A stretch of DNA of 64,000 bases from Calvatia gigantea (GCA_025093985.1 JACAAK010000011.1:806001-870000), one strand, 5' to 3'; numbered from the stretch's first letter, positions 24,759 through 37,339 are shown. Notes: generated from the letters alone by a model not told the origin. Numbers and translations: made by a program.

Positions 24759-25147
24759 TTAGCTTTCCTCCTTGTCTTTCTCCCCCTTCTGTATTCTGCT
24801 TTGCATTTCGTTCTTTATTTTCATCAGTCATTAACCTGTAGATTTATCCCACCACTAATTAACCGTCGTTAAACATATTGTTACTTTAGGCCACTGTGTT
24901 CTTAATATCGTCGCTCCTTTCCCTGTAGCATATCCTCCTTGCAGTACTACTTTCCCCTCACTACATGCTTATGTTAATTTACTATGTATTATTTATCTGT
25001 ATCTTAAGTCGAGTATTGCTCCTATGAAATACAGCCCATTTCTGCCAATCGAGGGTCCTCGGGAATGACCGAAAGTACTTGAATACTTGACGGCACCGAA
25101 GACTTGGTTTCCACTTGCCGTCTTCGACTTGTTGACTGTCCCCAACC
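24759..25147. other. Intergenic region
   Basis: AT-rich 3' flank of the preceding gene and promoter of the KAR5 gene. No gene seen. Confidence 0.5.
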
Positions 25148-27600
25148 ATGAGACCAGATAGATGTCTGGTCACTTTTCTAGCCTGCGCGCCTTGGGCGAC
25201 GGCGTCTGTTTTGTCTTCTCGGGCTCACCGGCATCATGAAGGGAAAGGTCAGAACACACATCCCCGATTACAATTCCGAGAATACCGTATCGAACCCTCC
25301 AACGTCTCACCTTCAGGCACGATCTCTCGGGATGAGTTCGATCTTATTCAGCGCAGCCTGGGTATGTAGCCGTCTTGGCTTGGGTGCCGAGCATTGGCTG
25401 AACCCCTACCCAGGGGCTCTTGAACGATGGTCTGACAAACCCGACTGCTTTCGCGTGGCTGCCAAGAACATTCGTTCACAATGTGGGGATGCCGATATGG
25501 ATGAAAAACAACGAGTTATCAGTGAGATCAACAGCGATACTAGCGCATATAGTCATCCATTGACGCATATAGCCTCTATTTCAATGACCCTCTGTGAAAT
25601 TGCAACTGGAAGTCATTACTCAATACCTCTAGAATGTCAAACGTTCAGCTCTTCTGGTCCAGTTTTGTCGCAGCAACCCTCTCCGCCGGTTGACGCTGTC
25701 GAAGCAAGCGGGTGTGTCGAGTGAGTGTACCCCGATTGTTTTGACATACCATTATTCCTCGTCGGTGAATTGAGTATTGTCTGGTCGTGCCGGCTACAGC
25801 GCGCTGTCTCGAAGCGCGCAATTCTGGTCCAGTTATTCGGGCTATCTCCGTGAGATGCGTGCGTCTCTGCAGGGGTATGGGCATTGTCCTCCGCCAACAT
25901 TATATTTCTAGCCCAACTCTGCTACGCGTTTCGTCAATGGAACGAAATCGGTAGGCATTGTTTTCACCTTGCTTACAGGCAGAGATTTGCGGCTGAGGCG
26001 GGTTGTGTGGGTGTATAGACCTGGCAAAAGATCTTTATCAAAACGCGACTTTGGAGAAAATTGAGCTCATCAATTTGTTATTGACCCGCGAGAGGGAATT
26101 GAGTGTTCTAGTGGGCGGCTGGGGGAGCCACGTTGACGTGAGCCATGCAAGTTTGGCGCCGCTGACTTTGTATATTCATCAGAATTTAGACGCTTTTATC
26201 GCAAGCTGGGCTCGTGGCGGACAGGTTTGATACCATATACACGTCACTGTCAAAAAGGTTGTCTAAAGTAGCTGGAGAGGTGAGAACGTTCCGAAACTCT
26301 GTTTTCATGCCTGAGACTCCAATAGGTAACAACAAATATTCAAGCTGAGACGAGCCATTTAATTCGCCAAAGAGATGAATCGGAAAATTACCTTCGGGAG
26401 ATCGTAAGTCAAATAAGAATGTCTTACCCTCGAGCTTACCGGAAGTACTTTTAGATGGCCGATCGCCTCCAACAAGTATTGAATGCGGTCAAGATTTTTG
26501 AACAAGGAGTCACACTTATTTTTAATGACGTTGTTCAGCATACAGTTTCCATGGAGGCCGTGAAAACCGACATAGAGTCCTTCGCCCAAAGTCTTCGAGG
26601 AAACTTCCTGGAGATTCTCGTGGCGGTTGGACATCGGACGGCCGAAGTCTTGGTAACCGATCAGCCTTTGGAGCGGATCATGGGTTGATAGCCTTATCTA
26701 GGATGATCTGAGCGCCCAATGGCAAGGCTCAAGATTACTTCTCGATGAAATTCAGCTCGTTGAGTCTCTTGATATTCCGAGGATACCCGCGCGTAAACGT
26801 GAAGTAGCTTTCCAAACAGATCATCTGGGACAGCCGGCAATTATCCGGGAATATTTTTGGACTAGTCGACCAGACGGGAGCCCTTCGGAACCAGCAATCG
26901 TTAATATTCTCGCAATACTCCGTATTGTCCGGGAAAACTAGTGAATTGACTGAGATGACTCGGAATGCCCTCCACGAAATCAATGAAACGATGGTGGATG
27001 TGAAGGCTGCTTATGCTCGAGAGGGACCTTCCCGGGGCGGCCACCTATGGCATTCGTGCGTAACGTGGATTCTGGAAAGACTGCTTCGCTGTGAGTTCTA
27101 AGCTTGCTTGACCTGGCGTAATAATAAAATGCGTAAATACAGTTGATTCAACCTCGGCCGAGGAGCTCGTTCATATCCCATTGTTCAATGGGTTGGCCGC
27201 TGTGGTCGGGAGTCTTGCTTCAATTTTGCGGGTGGGCGCGTCGGTCTCGATGGTTTGTTTGTCCGATAAAATGGAGCATACTTATTTACTGATGGACAAG
27301 CCGTAGAGTGCCATGGTGGTTCTGTACCTGACGTCAAGGCATTTGGTGACTCGTCTGGCGGCTATTCTTTCCGTGTCCAAAACAAACCTGGAGCATGGAT
27401 CCCCCGATTCCTTGAGAAAGGAACTGCCGCATTTGGTAGTGTATGGTCCCACACTCAGTGCGACGGCAGAAGCGGAATTCAAGAATCATCTGCAAAGCTG
27501 TGGACCAAATGGAAGAGTATCATTATCGAGAAGTTACGGACGGTCGCGTCGTGGGCGGGTTTCGCGGATCCCAGATTGGCTGAGTCAGAGCGGGGTGTAA
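25148..27600 (+). CDS. KAR5: KAR5/Tht1-type nuclear membrane fusion (karyogamy) protein
   Basis: KAR5 acts at the nuclear envelope in the fusion of haploid nuclei. Here a signal peptide (MRPDRCLVTFLACAPWATAS) opens exon 1. An intron at about 25363-25410 joins FDLIQRSL to ALERWSDKPDCFRVAAKNIR, the start of the Cys-rich domain. Further exons give SISMTLCEIATGSHYSIPLE, CVDALSRSAQFWSSYSGYL, REMPQLCYAFRQWNEI and DLAKDLYQNATLEKIELINL, all in phase across short introns. The central part is coiled-coil-like (VQHTVSMEAVKTDIESFAQ, then SELTEMTRNALHEINETM). A hydrophobic stretch EELVHIPLFNGLAAVVGSLA suggests the membrane hairpin. The tail ends RIPDWLSQSGV. About ten exons are needed; the joins between 26,230 and 26,760 and after 27,240 are less certain. 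The Cys-rich domain makes the family call firm. Confidence 0.82.
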
Positions 27601-27894
27601 GCAGGATAGGTAGATAGAGGGTTCAGCATTGTGGATGGGATGAATCGTCTAACGATATTGTATGAGCTGCGATTGAAATAGATATCAGTGCAAGGTTGGT
27701 GATTGGCGGCCCTTGCGCCATGGGTGATGGGCACCTGCGTGGGTTAAGATTGTGGATCAAGGTGACAAGGTTGGTGACTCCTCGTGACAACGTAACCCCC
27801 ACTCACAACATATCCACCATCCTCTCCCCTTACATTACTTACTTGTCTTCCACCAGTTTCTTGTTGCATCCCACATCCAGACGCACGAACCATC

Positions 27895-30800
27895 ATGGCC
27901 GTTTCCACTCAGCGTCAGACTTCCCCTCGCCACTCCTCCTGCCCCTCCACGTCGGCCGCACGTCCTCAAGCAAGGCCGTCACGTCCCCTCAACTCTTCCT
28001 CAGGCAATAGGAGAACAGCACCAATGCAGGAAGCTCCTGCAATTGTGCGTACTCATGTTCCGCTACTATGATTTTACCTTAGTAAACTCCACGACTCAGG
28101 ATGCCTATCCCAAAACCGCGGTACCGCCAAAGGCAGTTTCGTTTCCAGTTCTGCACGTGTTATCACTTACGGTTCACCCTTAGCCGGTCCACACACCCCT
28201 CGACGGGCGGGAATGCATACAATCTGCTTCTGTGGTCAGTATCAATCCAATGGTGGCCTCATCAATGACTCAAATCTACTATAGCCTTCTCACCTCTCTT
28301 CAACCTCCAGCGTCGTCAACCCCGTTCCTAAATCCTCCCACATCGAAGCCCCCGAAGCTGTAGAACGGCCCTCACCGCCTTCAGCAAAAATGCCAGAGGA
28401 CCCATTCTGCGCGTTTGGTGTACCGGTGCGTGCAAATAATTTCTGGTGACCCCTTATTCTTCATATCGCCCTAGGCATACACCACCCGGGCGTTCCACCC
28501 GGAGGTTTGTCGTAACTTCCTCTTCCGTCCTGACGGCTGCCACCGCGGTAGGTTCTGTACCCGAATCCATCCCCTTGATAGGGAAACCCATCGCAAGAGA
28601 ATCAAGGCTGCTCTCGACGTACGACAGGCTGCCAGTATAACGACAACACCCGTTCCTGTTGGCAACAGCAATGACAAATCTGTGGTAAATTGCGTTCACA
28701 ATCATAATCTCACATTTACCTGACGCATCCACAGGAGCCGACGCATGTCGAAGTTGAACCAGATCCCCCGTCATCACTGTTGTTGTCGAATGCATTTCCA
28801 GTCGCTCCTCCGCAGTCAGAACTCGATCCTATAGACAGTATTGGTTGGGATGCAAGCGGATCGTGGATGCCTAACTCCAAGCCTGAGGCATGGACAGAGA
28901 GCTCCCCCGCTACTAGTAGCAACGCTCAGGTAAGCTTACTTATTACTCTTTTCTCGGAATGACTGAAATGTGCTGCAAAGCTGTTCTCGACATCATCTGG
29001 CTCATCATCACCAACTACTGCCAGTCCAGAGTTGAGTGAGGATGAAAAGGAGAAGGCGCCAAAAGCGCCATTGCCAATGCACTCTCATCCGTTTAGTCTT
29101 CCTTGCGCTGTCTTTAGGAAAGGCGGAACATGCCCTCGCGGGGATGGCTGCTTTTTTAAGCATGTGCGCGAGCCGGTGTGTAATCAATATGTACCCTTGT
29201 TTGAAAATCTCCTTACTGTAAGTCTTAGAATGAGCGGCGGGTCGAATCACCGCATCCATCCGAGCCTCAGGGGGTCGGTAGTGCTGGAGGGTCTGAGTTG
29301 TCTGTTAAGACTTCGGCGCCCCTCAAGCCGGTAGCGCCTGCAGCTCCCATCATCACCCCACAGAGTCAGGCTGTAGTACCCCCTCGCCCTCGGCACCCCC
29401 GACCACGGACCGACGAAAAATGCCGTAAACACCTGCGAGGTCATTGTCCCTTTGGGTACTCTTGTCGCTTCATTCATGACGACCTCGAATATGACGATGA
29501 GCCGGTGTGTCTAACCTTACATTTCTTAAATATAATTTCTCATAAGTTTTTCCAGCCCGTTCAGCCTCCTTCAAACTCTGGAAGGCCGTCATCCGCTTTG
29601 CCCAAATATATTAGTCCCGCGGACGACTTCCTCCTTTCCTTCACCCTACATGATCACATACGTGTCCAGTGTTCAGCGGGGTTCGATATTCAACGCCTGC
29701 AGACAGCTTTCGAGTCGTCTACCCTCCTTGTCAGCAACATCTCACCTCGCGTTCGACCTGCCCACCTCAAAGAGGTTCTTAGCTCCTATGGGGTAGTTGA
29801 GGATTTGCGAATGCCCACGATACTTTCAGCCGGGTCAATTGTCAAGGTCCAATATTCTGACGCTGCGGAAGCCCAGAAAGCCCAGAATACGCTGAATGGC
29901 ATGAAAATGTTTGACTTGACGATAAATGCCAGGATAGCGTCGAACGACACCGTGAGATCTGTCGCAACTGCACTCCTGAAGGACACTTCTGTCCGAATAA
30001 CTTGGGAGGCACCTGCAAAGGAGGTGTATGCAGGCTATTCGAATAAGGAGCAGGCCGAGAGAGCTCTCAGTATTATTCGGACCACGCCTCTCAATGGCCA
30101 TTACCTGAGAGGGGAGATTTACGAGGGCATGCCAGCGGTCGATGTCGTCAACGTTCGCGTCCACGGCGTTCCCGTCAATGTCGATAAAGCCGATCTGGTG
30201 CGCTTCATAAACCCTGTGGATGTCATGTGGTCACGACCAAACTATACGGATTTCGATGAGGCTCACAGATTCATCCGGTCTCACATGGAGAGGTGTGGGG
30301 GCCTGGAGCAGTTTGAAACTTTACCACCACCTTATCGTGATGGAGGGATGGTGAAAGTTTGGGCCAGTTTTGCATCAGCTGCGAAAGCGAAGGAGGCGGC
30401 TCGTCGCTTGGATGGCCGGAGACCCAAATGTACGGGGCTCACCGTGGTACGAGCCAAGCATGTACAGACCATTTCGTATACCCTTCCACTGGAGAAATTC
30501 GCTCGCATCAGTGCTGCGATTGAAACTTTACAAGTTTCACAGCATGGATCGCATACCACTGTCGTTGTCTCTCGCAGTAATAGCCTTGGTCCTGTTTTTG
30601 TCCGTCTCTATGCCGAAGAACAGAAGGAGTTGGCGCATCTCAAACACCAGTTCGAGACCATTTTGAAGGGTGAGGTTGTGCGCAGTGATGGCAAGACGGT
30701 GTGGGACTCGTATTTTGCGAGAAGAGAAGGACAGGAATTCTTGCAGGATCTCGCAGCCAAGAACCCGTCTGTTCATTTCGAGTGCAATGTCGACCGATCC

Positions 30801-31736
30801 GCAATTCGCCTCTATGGATTCCCGACGGATCGCACTCGCTTCGCAAACGCAATCATCGCCAAAGTCAAGGAGTTCCGGTCACAGATGAAGTCCGAGATCC
30901 CGCTCGCAGGACGTCTCATGGGAGCAGTGATCACGAACGCAGGGTTTAAGAAGTTGCAACAGCAGTATGGAATGGATAATGCATTCATCAACGTGATGAA
31001 GCGTGTGCTGGTGGTCCGGGGCAGCTTTACGATGTATCGCACTTTCAAGAGTGCAATTGAGCAGATCGAGCGGCGGTTACCTTTGGCAACGAATTACAAC
31101 GGCCCTGCTTGTCCTATCTGCTTCAGTGAACCGACGTCACCAGTGCGCTTGCAGTGTGGTCACGAATGGTGTCGTGATTGTGTCGTGGGCTACTTTCGGG
31201 CTGCCACCGAGCAGAAAACGTTCCCTCTCAAGTGTCTCGGGAATGACGGTCGATGTGGCACGAAGATTCCTATTGGAGTGGCCAAGGCGGTGCTATCCGG
31301 ACAAGAATTGCAGGGGATCATCAATGCAGCGTTCCTTGCGCATATCCAATCGCGGCCGAAGGACTACCACTATTGTCCCACGCCCGATTGTCCTCAGGTC
31401 TATCGTACCACTCAACAAAAGGCGGCCCTTCAATGCCCAACGTGTCTCACGAGCATATGCACAAGATGTCATGGGGAGGCTCACGACGGGTTCCAGTGTG
31501 CGGATCAGGTGCAAGACGAATTATTCAAGAAGTGGATGGAGGAGCATGACGTGAAGCATTGTCCGACATGTAATGTGCCGATAGAAAAGATGGAGGGGTG
31601 CAACCACATGATGTGCACACATTGTCAGACGCATATTTGCTGGCAGTGTATGAAGACGTTCCCAGGTGGTGAAGGGATTTACGGACATATGAGGGAAGTT
31701 CATGGAACGTTCGGGTTGGGTGTGGGGTGTGATTGA
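27895..31736 (+). CDS. RBR (RING-IBR-RING) E3 ubiquitin ligase with CCCH zinc fingers and RRM-like domains
   Basis: The protein starts MAVSTQRQTSPRHSSCPSTS and is disordered across several small exons. Three CCCH-type fingers follow: CRNFLFRPDGCHRGRFCTRI with H (28,510-28,575), CAVFRKGGTCPRGDGCFFKH (about 29,103-29,162) and CRKHLRGHCPFGYSCRFIH (about 29,423-29,480). RRM-like segments come next (TLLVSNISPRVRPAHLKEVL near 29,720; VVNVRVHGVPVNVDKADLVR near 30,145; VKVWASFASAAKAKEAARRL near 30,350). The C-terminus is RING1 (CPICFSEPTSPVRLQCGHEW), an IBR, and RING2 with CPTCNVPIEKMEGCNHMMC, whose GCNHM Cys is the expected ubiquitin-thioester residue. The mix of RNA-binding and RBR parts recalls plant DEAH11/12 proteins without the helicase. 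I infer a ligase that acts on or with RNA. A decayed copy follows at 35,220-37,042. Confidence 0.87.
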
Positions 31737-32880
31737 TCATGGACAGTCTTGCTTTACCCTCCGAGACAAAACTGATTTACTTTGAACGTGGTTCTGTTTC
31801 GGCTTGTGGGGCACAGTGAAATTGTCCGTTGTCAATCAAATGGCGTCTCGTGCGCTCTTTTCAACTGGTCCTACCCCCCAACCCGCCCCTGGTCGTCGCA
31901 ATTCACAGCGGCATCTGTGTTACCCTTTATGACCTCGCTTTCCTTCGACTCTACATCAATTCCGCGCCTCCCCACCCCTCGCGTACCACTGTCACTAAAT
32001 CCGACCTCTCCTGCTTAGCTGCCCTTCACGTTGTATCTTTACGCCAATTCATACCTCCTATCGCTGTTGTATTCTACGATCTCGTTCTCGACGTGTGTGT
32101 ATTTTGGATGATGCATTCTTCTAGATTATTTATAACTATGACCTGTGGATCCCTGTTTTCTTCTCTCTCATTCCTCGCTTCTCTCTTTTTCCGCTTCGTT
32201 TCCTTTCATCCCCCGTTCCTCTATATGTACGGTATGATTGAGTAGGTGGTGCAAATGTGCCAGTAGCATAATGATCTTTCTCGTGTACTAACTAACTAGC
32301 GATCCCTATCTATGTCACCCCTTTGAAGGCCCACCGAGCCAATTTGAACACACGCTGGTTGGGACTGGTTTGATATTTCGGCAAAACAGGATATATTGTT
32401 CTGGGTCAAAGGAACAGGGTGATATATGGGTACGCGGCAGGCACTTTGCATGTTATACGAGTCGTACACAAAATATTCACCAGTCCAAAATCTATATTCA
32501 ACCTACGTCACAAAGCTGGTGTGGCTTCGAAATTCACTTTGCCTCTGCGGACTCGCCCAGCTTCTATTGCGGCTTTCGTGTCCCCTGTAGCAGAACACTG
32601 GTTCCTTCTGCAGGGGGGCGAGGCATAGTCGCAAGCTCATTGCACTAGGCTCAAGATGTTAGACCCGGTAACCAATCCAACCGGATGGGAATCCACCTTT
32701 TGGTTTTTTTGTCAGTCATTAAACAAATGGGCACGCCGGACCCCCGAAGAGGCAGGACAAGCTCATGCGCCAAACTACATGTAAAAATCCAATCAAAAAT
32801 CCCACATGATCAAAACATGTACTTACGAGCCCTTCTCGAATTGTCCCGGTAAAGTTTGGCAGTACCATTTGTTCTCAAAT
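31737..32880. other. Intergenic region, 3' flank of the RBR gene
   Basis: Pyrimidine-rich DNA. Plus-strand frames at 31782-32245 are low-complexity and without motifs. No gene supported. Confidence 0.45.
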
Positions 32881-32892
32881 CTTTGGAAAGTA

Positions 32893-33515
32893 TCAAATAG
32901 CATCATCCACGGAACAGATACAGGTCTCACGCCCGGCCCCTGCTGCACTCCGAAATGCCTCTGCAAAGCTTGAACAGAGTGGGTACGGAGGTTCAATCGA
33001 GGTCTTCAGGGATACCAGGTCCACAGAGTTGACGATAGGATCGTATGAGGGAAGGATAGCGGGAAGGCCCTGCTCCTTTGCCCGGACTGATGCGGCCAAG
33101 TTGAGTCGGCGAAGGATGAGACGTGGACTTAATAGATATCTGACATAAACTGAGGGTTGTTCAGTACGAAATCGTAGGGGCTACGGAGTGTGGACTTGGT
33201 GATGAGGAACATCACTTTGTTTCGCTGTAGCTGAGGTAGGTTTTTGGAGTCGTTTACAATTTTTCGAAAACCTGAGGGTGAGCCAAAGCGTAGTCCAGTT
33301 TGGTGTAAAAGGAACCTCCTTGGACATTCGAGGCCGAGCACCGCGGAGTCGGGGCGGGGGGTTTGAAGGTGGGGCAAGAAGGCAGGATCTCTGTATTTCT
33401 TTTAGATTGACTCCGAGTACCTGAGAGGCATTTTTACACTGTTCGGATAGACAGATGTATCGACAATCCGATTTCAAGGGAATATTAACTTCGGGGAGAG
33501 TATATGTTATCAAAT
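32893..33515 (-). CDS. Possible unrecognised gene or gene remnant
   Basis: Consecutive minus-strand blocks look coding. They are CRYICLSEQCKNASQ ending at a GTACTC donor, then FLLHQTGLRFGSPSGFRKIV with SPYDFVLNNP, then RYLLSPRLILRRLNLAASVR and PPYPLCSSFAEAFRSAAGAG. The second and third blocks overlap in different frames near 33,140, so either a short intron or a frameshift separates them. I do not recognise the family. It may be a decayed fragment, since neither end is convincing. Confidence 0.35.
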
Positions 33516-34064
33516 AATCACCCCTTAGCGGTGGCTATAGACTCGTTACCTCCTCGGCCACTTTCTTCGGGGTGACGATTAGGACGGGAGGCCGGAGGGA
33601 CAAGGGCGTACATATACAGAACGTGGCCCCGTGAAATACGGTTGGAAAGGGGGACGGGTGGAACGAACCCCACGGTTTCGATTCCGCAGGAAGTGCGAGA
33701 GGAGATATCGGCAAATAAGGGAAAATAAGCCTAGGGGATAATTAAGAATAAGAGGATGTTCGGCTTCGCGTTGCGAAGATGATATGGCGGTGGTTTCGCC
33801 GCGAGATCCTTGCCAGCGAGGCCACCAGACTGGGGCAGTGGGCGAGGGAAAGCTAGCATCTCCGATGTCTCCTCTTGGTGATTTGATCTACCTTATCGGA
33901 AGTAATGTATGGCACATATTTGCATATTTCGTGCAGGTTTACACCTACCAATGTGAACCCACAACTGTTTTGTTCGAGCTGACCTGGTCGGGAAAATTCA
34001 TTCGGGGTTGGCATGGCCGGTATTGCTATAATGTACGCGATGGGTATATGAACCGAATTTAAGC
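33516..34064. other. Intergenic region
   Basis: No gene supported. The interval includes the 3' flank of the methyltransferase gene that ends at 34065. Confidence 0.45.
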
Positions 34065-35063
34065 TCAGATTTTTGGAGGACATGCTGAGAATTGTTTAAC
34101 ATAGAGGTCAATTGGGCGGTGGAAGCCTAGGCTGGCGTGAACAAGTGAATAACGGAGAGAGGAGAGACGGAACATACCGCCTTCGCCCGTTTCACCAAGG
34201 CCTTTCACAAAGTCAAACCCGATATCACGCAAGACTTTGGGAAAGTCTGAGGGACGAAATTTCACAGTTTGGTAGTTTGCTTTGAGGTGCTGCCAACAGT
34301 GGTTATCAGGCGCTGGATGATTTGTGGAGCGTGAAAGCAAGTAGCGGCAGGACACCTACCTCGGCCATGCGTTTAGCTTTGGTGTAGGATTCCCAAGCTT
34401 GTGGTTCGAGTATCAGGTGGCCACCCTCATGTAGCACAGTATGAACTTTGCGGAAGAAGGAAACGAGACCGTCGTCGCCTTGATTGAGGTGGATCCATTT
34501 AGTGATAGACAATCTGAATATAACATGTCAGGCGTTGTTAATAGACATGTTGGAAGGAAAAGAACACACGCAAGTACAACATCGTAGCCCGCTTTATCCT
34601 CCGGGATGTCGACTTTTGTCCAGTCCGCACAACGGAAGGTGAGATTATGAGGAAAGACACATTTGTCGTGACCAGACACGTCGGAGGGCGGAATAGGCAG
34701 TGGTCCGAGTTCGTGCGGGAGGGATGTTGGAAAGTAATTAGGGATTTGGGAAGGGGATGTGAGAGACCACGCGGTGAGGCGGTGGCGCCATGCTACATCT
34801 ACGAGGGAGTTGTCGATGTCAACGCCTATGATGCTGCGTGGACTCAGATTCCGAGCTATGGCTGTTGTTACGTGTCCGCCATTTGAGCCAATGTCGAGGA
34901 TGGTGGCGTTCGTGAAGAGAGAGGGTGGGAGGAGGTGGATGCGGAGGTTTGGACGTTTTTTGTAGTATGATGGGTAGTTTCCGTGCGACATATCCTGTGC
35001 CATCCTGCTGATGGGAGCAGGGGCTGTAACGGTTTCGGAGCCGGCGTGGTATTGTGAAGCCAT
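34065..35063 (-). CDS. Bin3/MePCE-type SAM-dependent RNA methyltransferase
   Basis: The start [19 protein letters not shown] (ATG 35061-35063) leads to [12 protein letters not shown], the usual N-terminal signature of the Bin3 family. The SAM-binding loop is [17 protein letters not shown] and the acidic residue after beta-2 is in [22 protein letters not shown] joins across an intron near 34,510-34,575 to [16 protein letters not shown], the diagnostic Bin3 motif. [20 protein letters not shown] and, after another intron, [15 protein letters not shown] follow. The last intron (about 34,125-34,177, GTATGT to CCTAG) leads to [12 protein letters not shown] near the C-terminus. Human members cap 7SK RNA or methylate tRNA-His and pre-miRNA 5' phosphates. 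Fungal substrates include U6 or tRNA 5' ends; which applies here is unknown. Confidence 0.9.
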
Positions 35064-35219
35064 CTGTTGTAGTTGATCCAAGTTCTGCCAGGGGTACTAT
35101 CCTATTTGCATGACACTGCGTTTGCAAAACCACAGAGGTATAAATAGTGTACCTATCTGGGTATGGTACTGAAAATGGAGAGAGCATGAGCAAACTACTA
35201 CTATGGACACCTGCGATCA

Positions 35220-37042
35220 CCGACTTCGTCACCTTCGGTGGTCAGTACATTTCACCCGTCTCATGGCTTCAATCTACTATGTATAGCCTTCCCACTTCCC
35301 TTCAATCTCCAACGGAGCCAACCCCGCCCCCAAATCCTCCCAGGCTGAAGGTCCCGAACCTGTAAAACAGTTTCCACCGCCTTCAGCAAAAATTCCAGAG
35401 AACCCTTTTGCGCGTTTGGTATATCATTGCGTGCAAATAACTTCTGGCGACCATTTAAATATTTAAGTACCCTTCATGTTGCTCTAGGCGTACGGTATCC
35501 GGGCGTTGTACTACTCCTGGAAGTTTGTCATAACTACTTCTTCCGTCCTAACGGCCAAAATTCTGGGCACCTGCAGAGGAGTTGTATGCGGGGTATTCGA
35601 ACAAGGAGCAGACCGGAGAGCTCTCAGGACCATTTGGATCACGCCTCTCAATGACGATTACCTGAGAGGAGAGATTTATGAGGGCATGCCACAGCAGTCG
35701 ATGCCGTCAACGTTCGCGTCCATGGCGTTCCCATCAGTGTTGATAAAGCCGATCTGGTACGCTCCATAAACGCTGTGGATGTCATGTAGTCGCGACCCAA
35801 CTATACGGATCCCGATGAGGCTCACGGATTCATCCGGTCTCGGATGGAGAGGCGCGGCGGTTTGGAGCAGTTTGATTTTGCCACCTCCCCATCGTGATGG
35901 AGGGATGGTCAAAGTTTGGGTTAATCTTGCATTAAAACGAAGGAGGCGGCTCGTCGTTTGGATAGCGGGAGACCCAAATGTACAGGGCTCACCGTGGTAC
36001 GAGCCAAACACGTCCAGACCCTTTCATATACCTTTTCGCAGGAGAAATTGGCCAAAATCGACGCTGCGATTGAGACTTTGCCAGTTTCATAGCGTGGATT
36101 GCATGCTCGTCGTTGTTTCTCGCAGTAATGGCCTTGGTCCTGTTATTGTCCATCTCTGCGCCGAAGTACAGAAGGAGGAGTAGTACATCTCAAACACCAG
36201 CTTGAGACCATTTTGAAGGGTGAGGTTGTGCGTAGTGATGGCAGGACGGTGTGAGGCTCGTATTTTGCGAGATAGGAAGGTCGGGGATTCTTGCAGGATC
36301 TTGCAACCAAGAACCCGCCCGTTCATTTTTTGACTGATCCGACCGCATTTGCTTCGCAAACTCGATCATCGCGAAAGTCAAGGAACTCCGGTCACAGATG
36401 AAGCATGTGCTGGTGGTCCGAGGCAACCTTACGATGTACCGCGCCTTCAAGAGTGCAATTGAGCAGATCGAGCAGTGATTACCTCCCACAACAAACTACA
36501 CCGGTCCTAGTTGTCCTGTCTGCTTCAGTGAGCCGGCGTCACCAGCGTGCCCGCAGTGTGGTCACGAATGGTGTTGTGGTTGTATCCCAGGCTACTTTCG
36601 GGCTGCCACCGAGCAGAAGAGTTCCCTATCAAGTGCCTCTGGAATGATGGTCGAGGGAACGGAAATTCCTACTGGAGTGGTCAATGAGGTGCTGTTCAGA
36701 CAGGAATTGCAGGGGATCGTCAACGCAGCGTTCCTCGCGCATATTCACTCGCGGCCGAAGGATCACCACTATTGTCCTACATCCGATTGTCCTCAGGGTC
36801 TATCGCACGACTCAACAAACGGCAACATTCCGATGCCCAGTGTGTTTCACGGGCATATGCACGAGATGCCACGCGGAGGCTTACGATGGGTTCCAGTGTG
36901 CGGATCGGGTGCAAGACGAACTTTTCAAGAAGTGGATGGAGGAACATGGCGTGAAGCATTGCCCGACGTGTAACGCGCCTATTGAATGGACGGAGTCACA
37001 ACCATATGATGTGCATGTGTTGTCAGACACATATTTGCTAGT
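35220..37042 (+). pseudogene. Decayed partial duplicate of the RBR ligase gene
   Basis: The DNA from about 35,225 follows the intact gene from about 28,215 (shared PPSAKIPENPFARL-like exon, then VRYPGVVLLLEVCH out of frame). Near 35,560 it skips to the equivalent of about 30,000, so both later CCCH fingers and the first RRM-like segment are deleted. It then tracks the intact gene, with stops and further gaps near 36,340 and 36,640. Recognisable pieces are CPVCFSEPASPACPQCGHEW-like RING1 code (about 36,515), AAFLAHIHSRPKDHHYCPTS and DELFKKWMEEHGVKHCPTCN. It stops within RING2 near 37,042; the catalytic GCNHM segment is lost (PIEWTESQPYDV). Same orientation as the parent, about 5.5 kb downstream, across the Bin3 gene. 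Confidence 0.88.
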
Positions 37043-37248
37043 AGTGCCAGGTCTGTCAAACAGTGAACTGGTCAAATCCATAAGTTAGGTCTTGATACTC
37101 GAAATCATTGTCTTTGTATAGTATCTTGGGTCCAGCTAAGCATTATAATAAAACTCTCATGAAGTTCCTAGAACAGCAGTCTTCCCCCCTCACATTTCCA
37201 AAAGGAGTGTTCTCCCGACTGGTCGGACAGGGGTCGGCTGTGGTCAGA

Positions 37249-37279
37249 CAGATTTTGATTGACCTCCGATCAAAATCTG
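37249..37279. repeat. Perfect 11-bp inverted repeat (hairpin)
   Basis: CAGATTTTGAT at 37249-37259 and ATCAAAATCTG at 37269-37279 enclose a 9-base loop. Further GGTCAGAC and GGTCTGAC-like motifs flank it between 37,210 and 37,305. It may be the core of a small palindromic element; I see no clear target duplication. Confidence 0.55.
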
Positions 37280-37339
37280 ATTGACCAGGTCAGACCAGGT
37301 CACTGTGGACATTGTCCAAAAGGTCTAGGTGCCTTGTAG

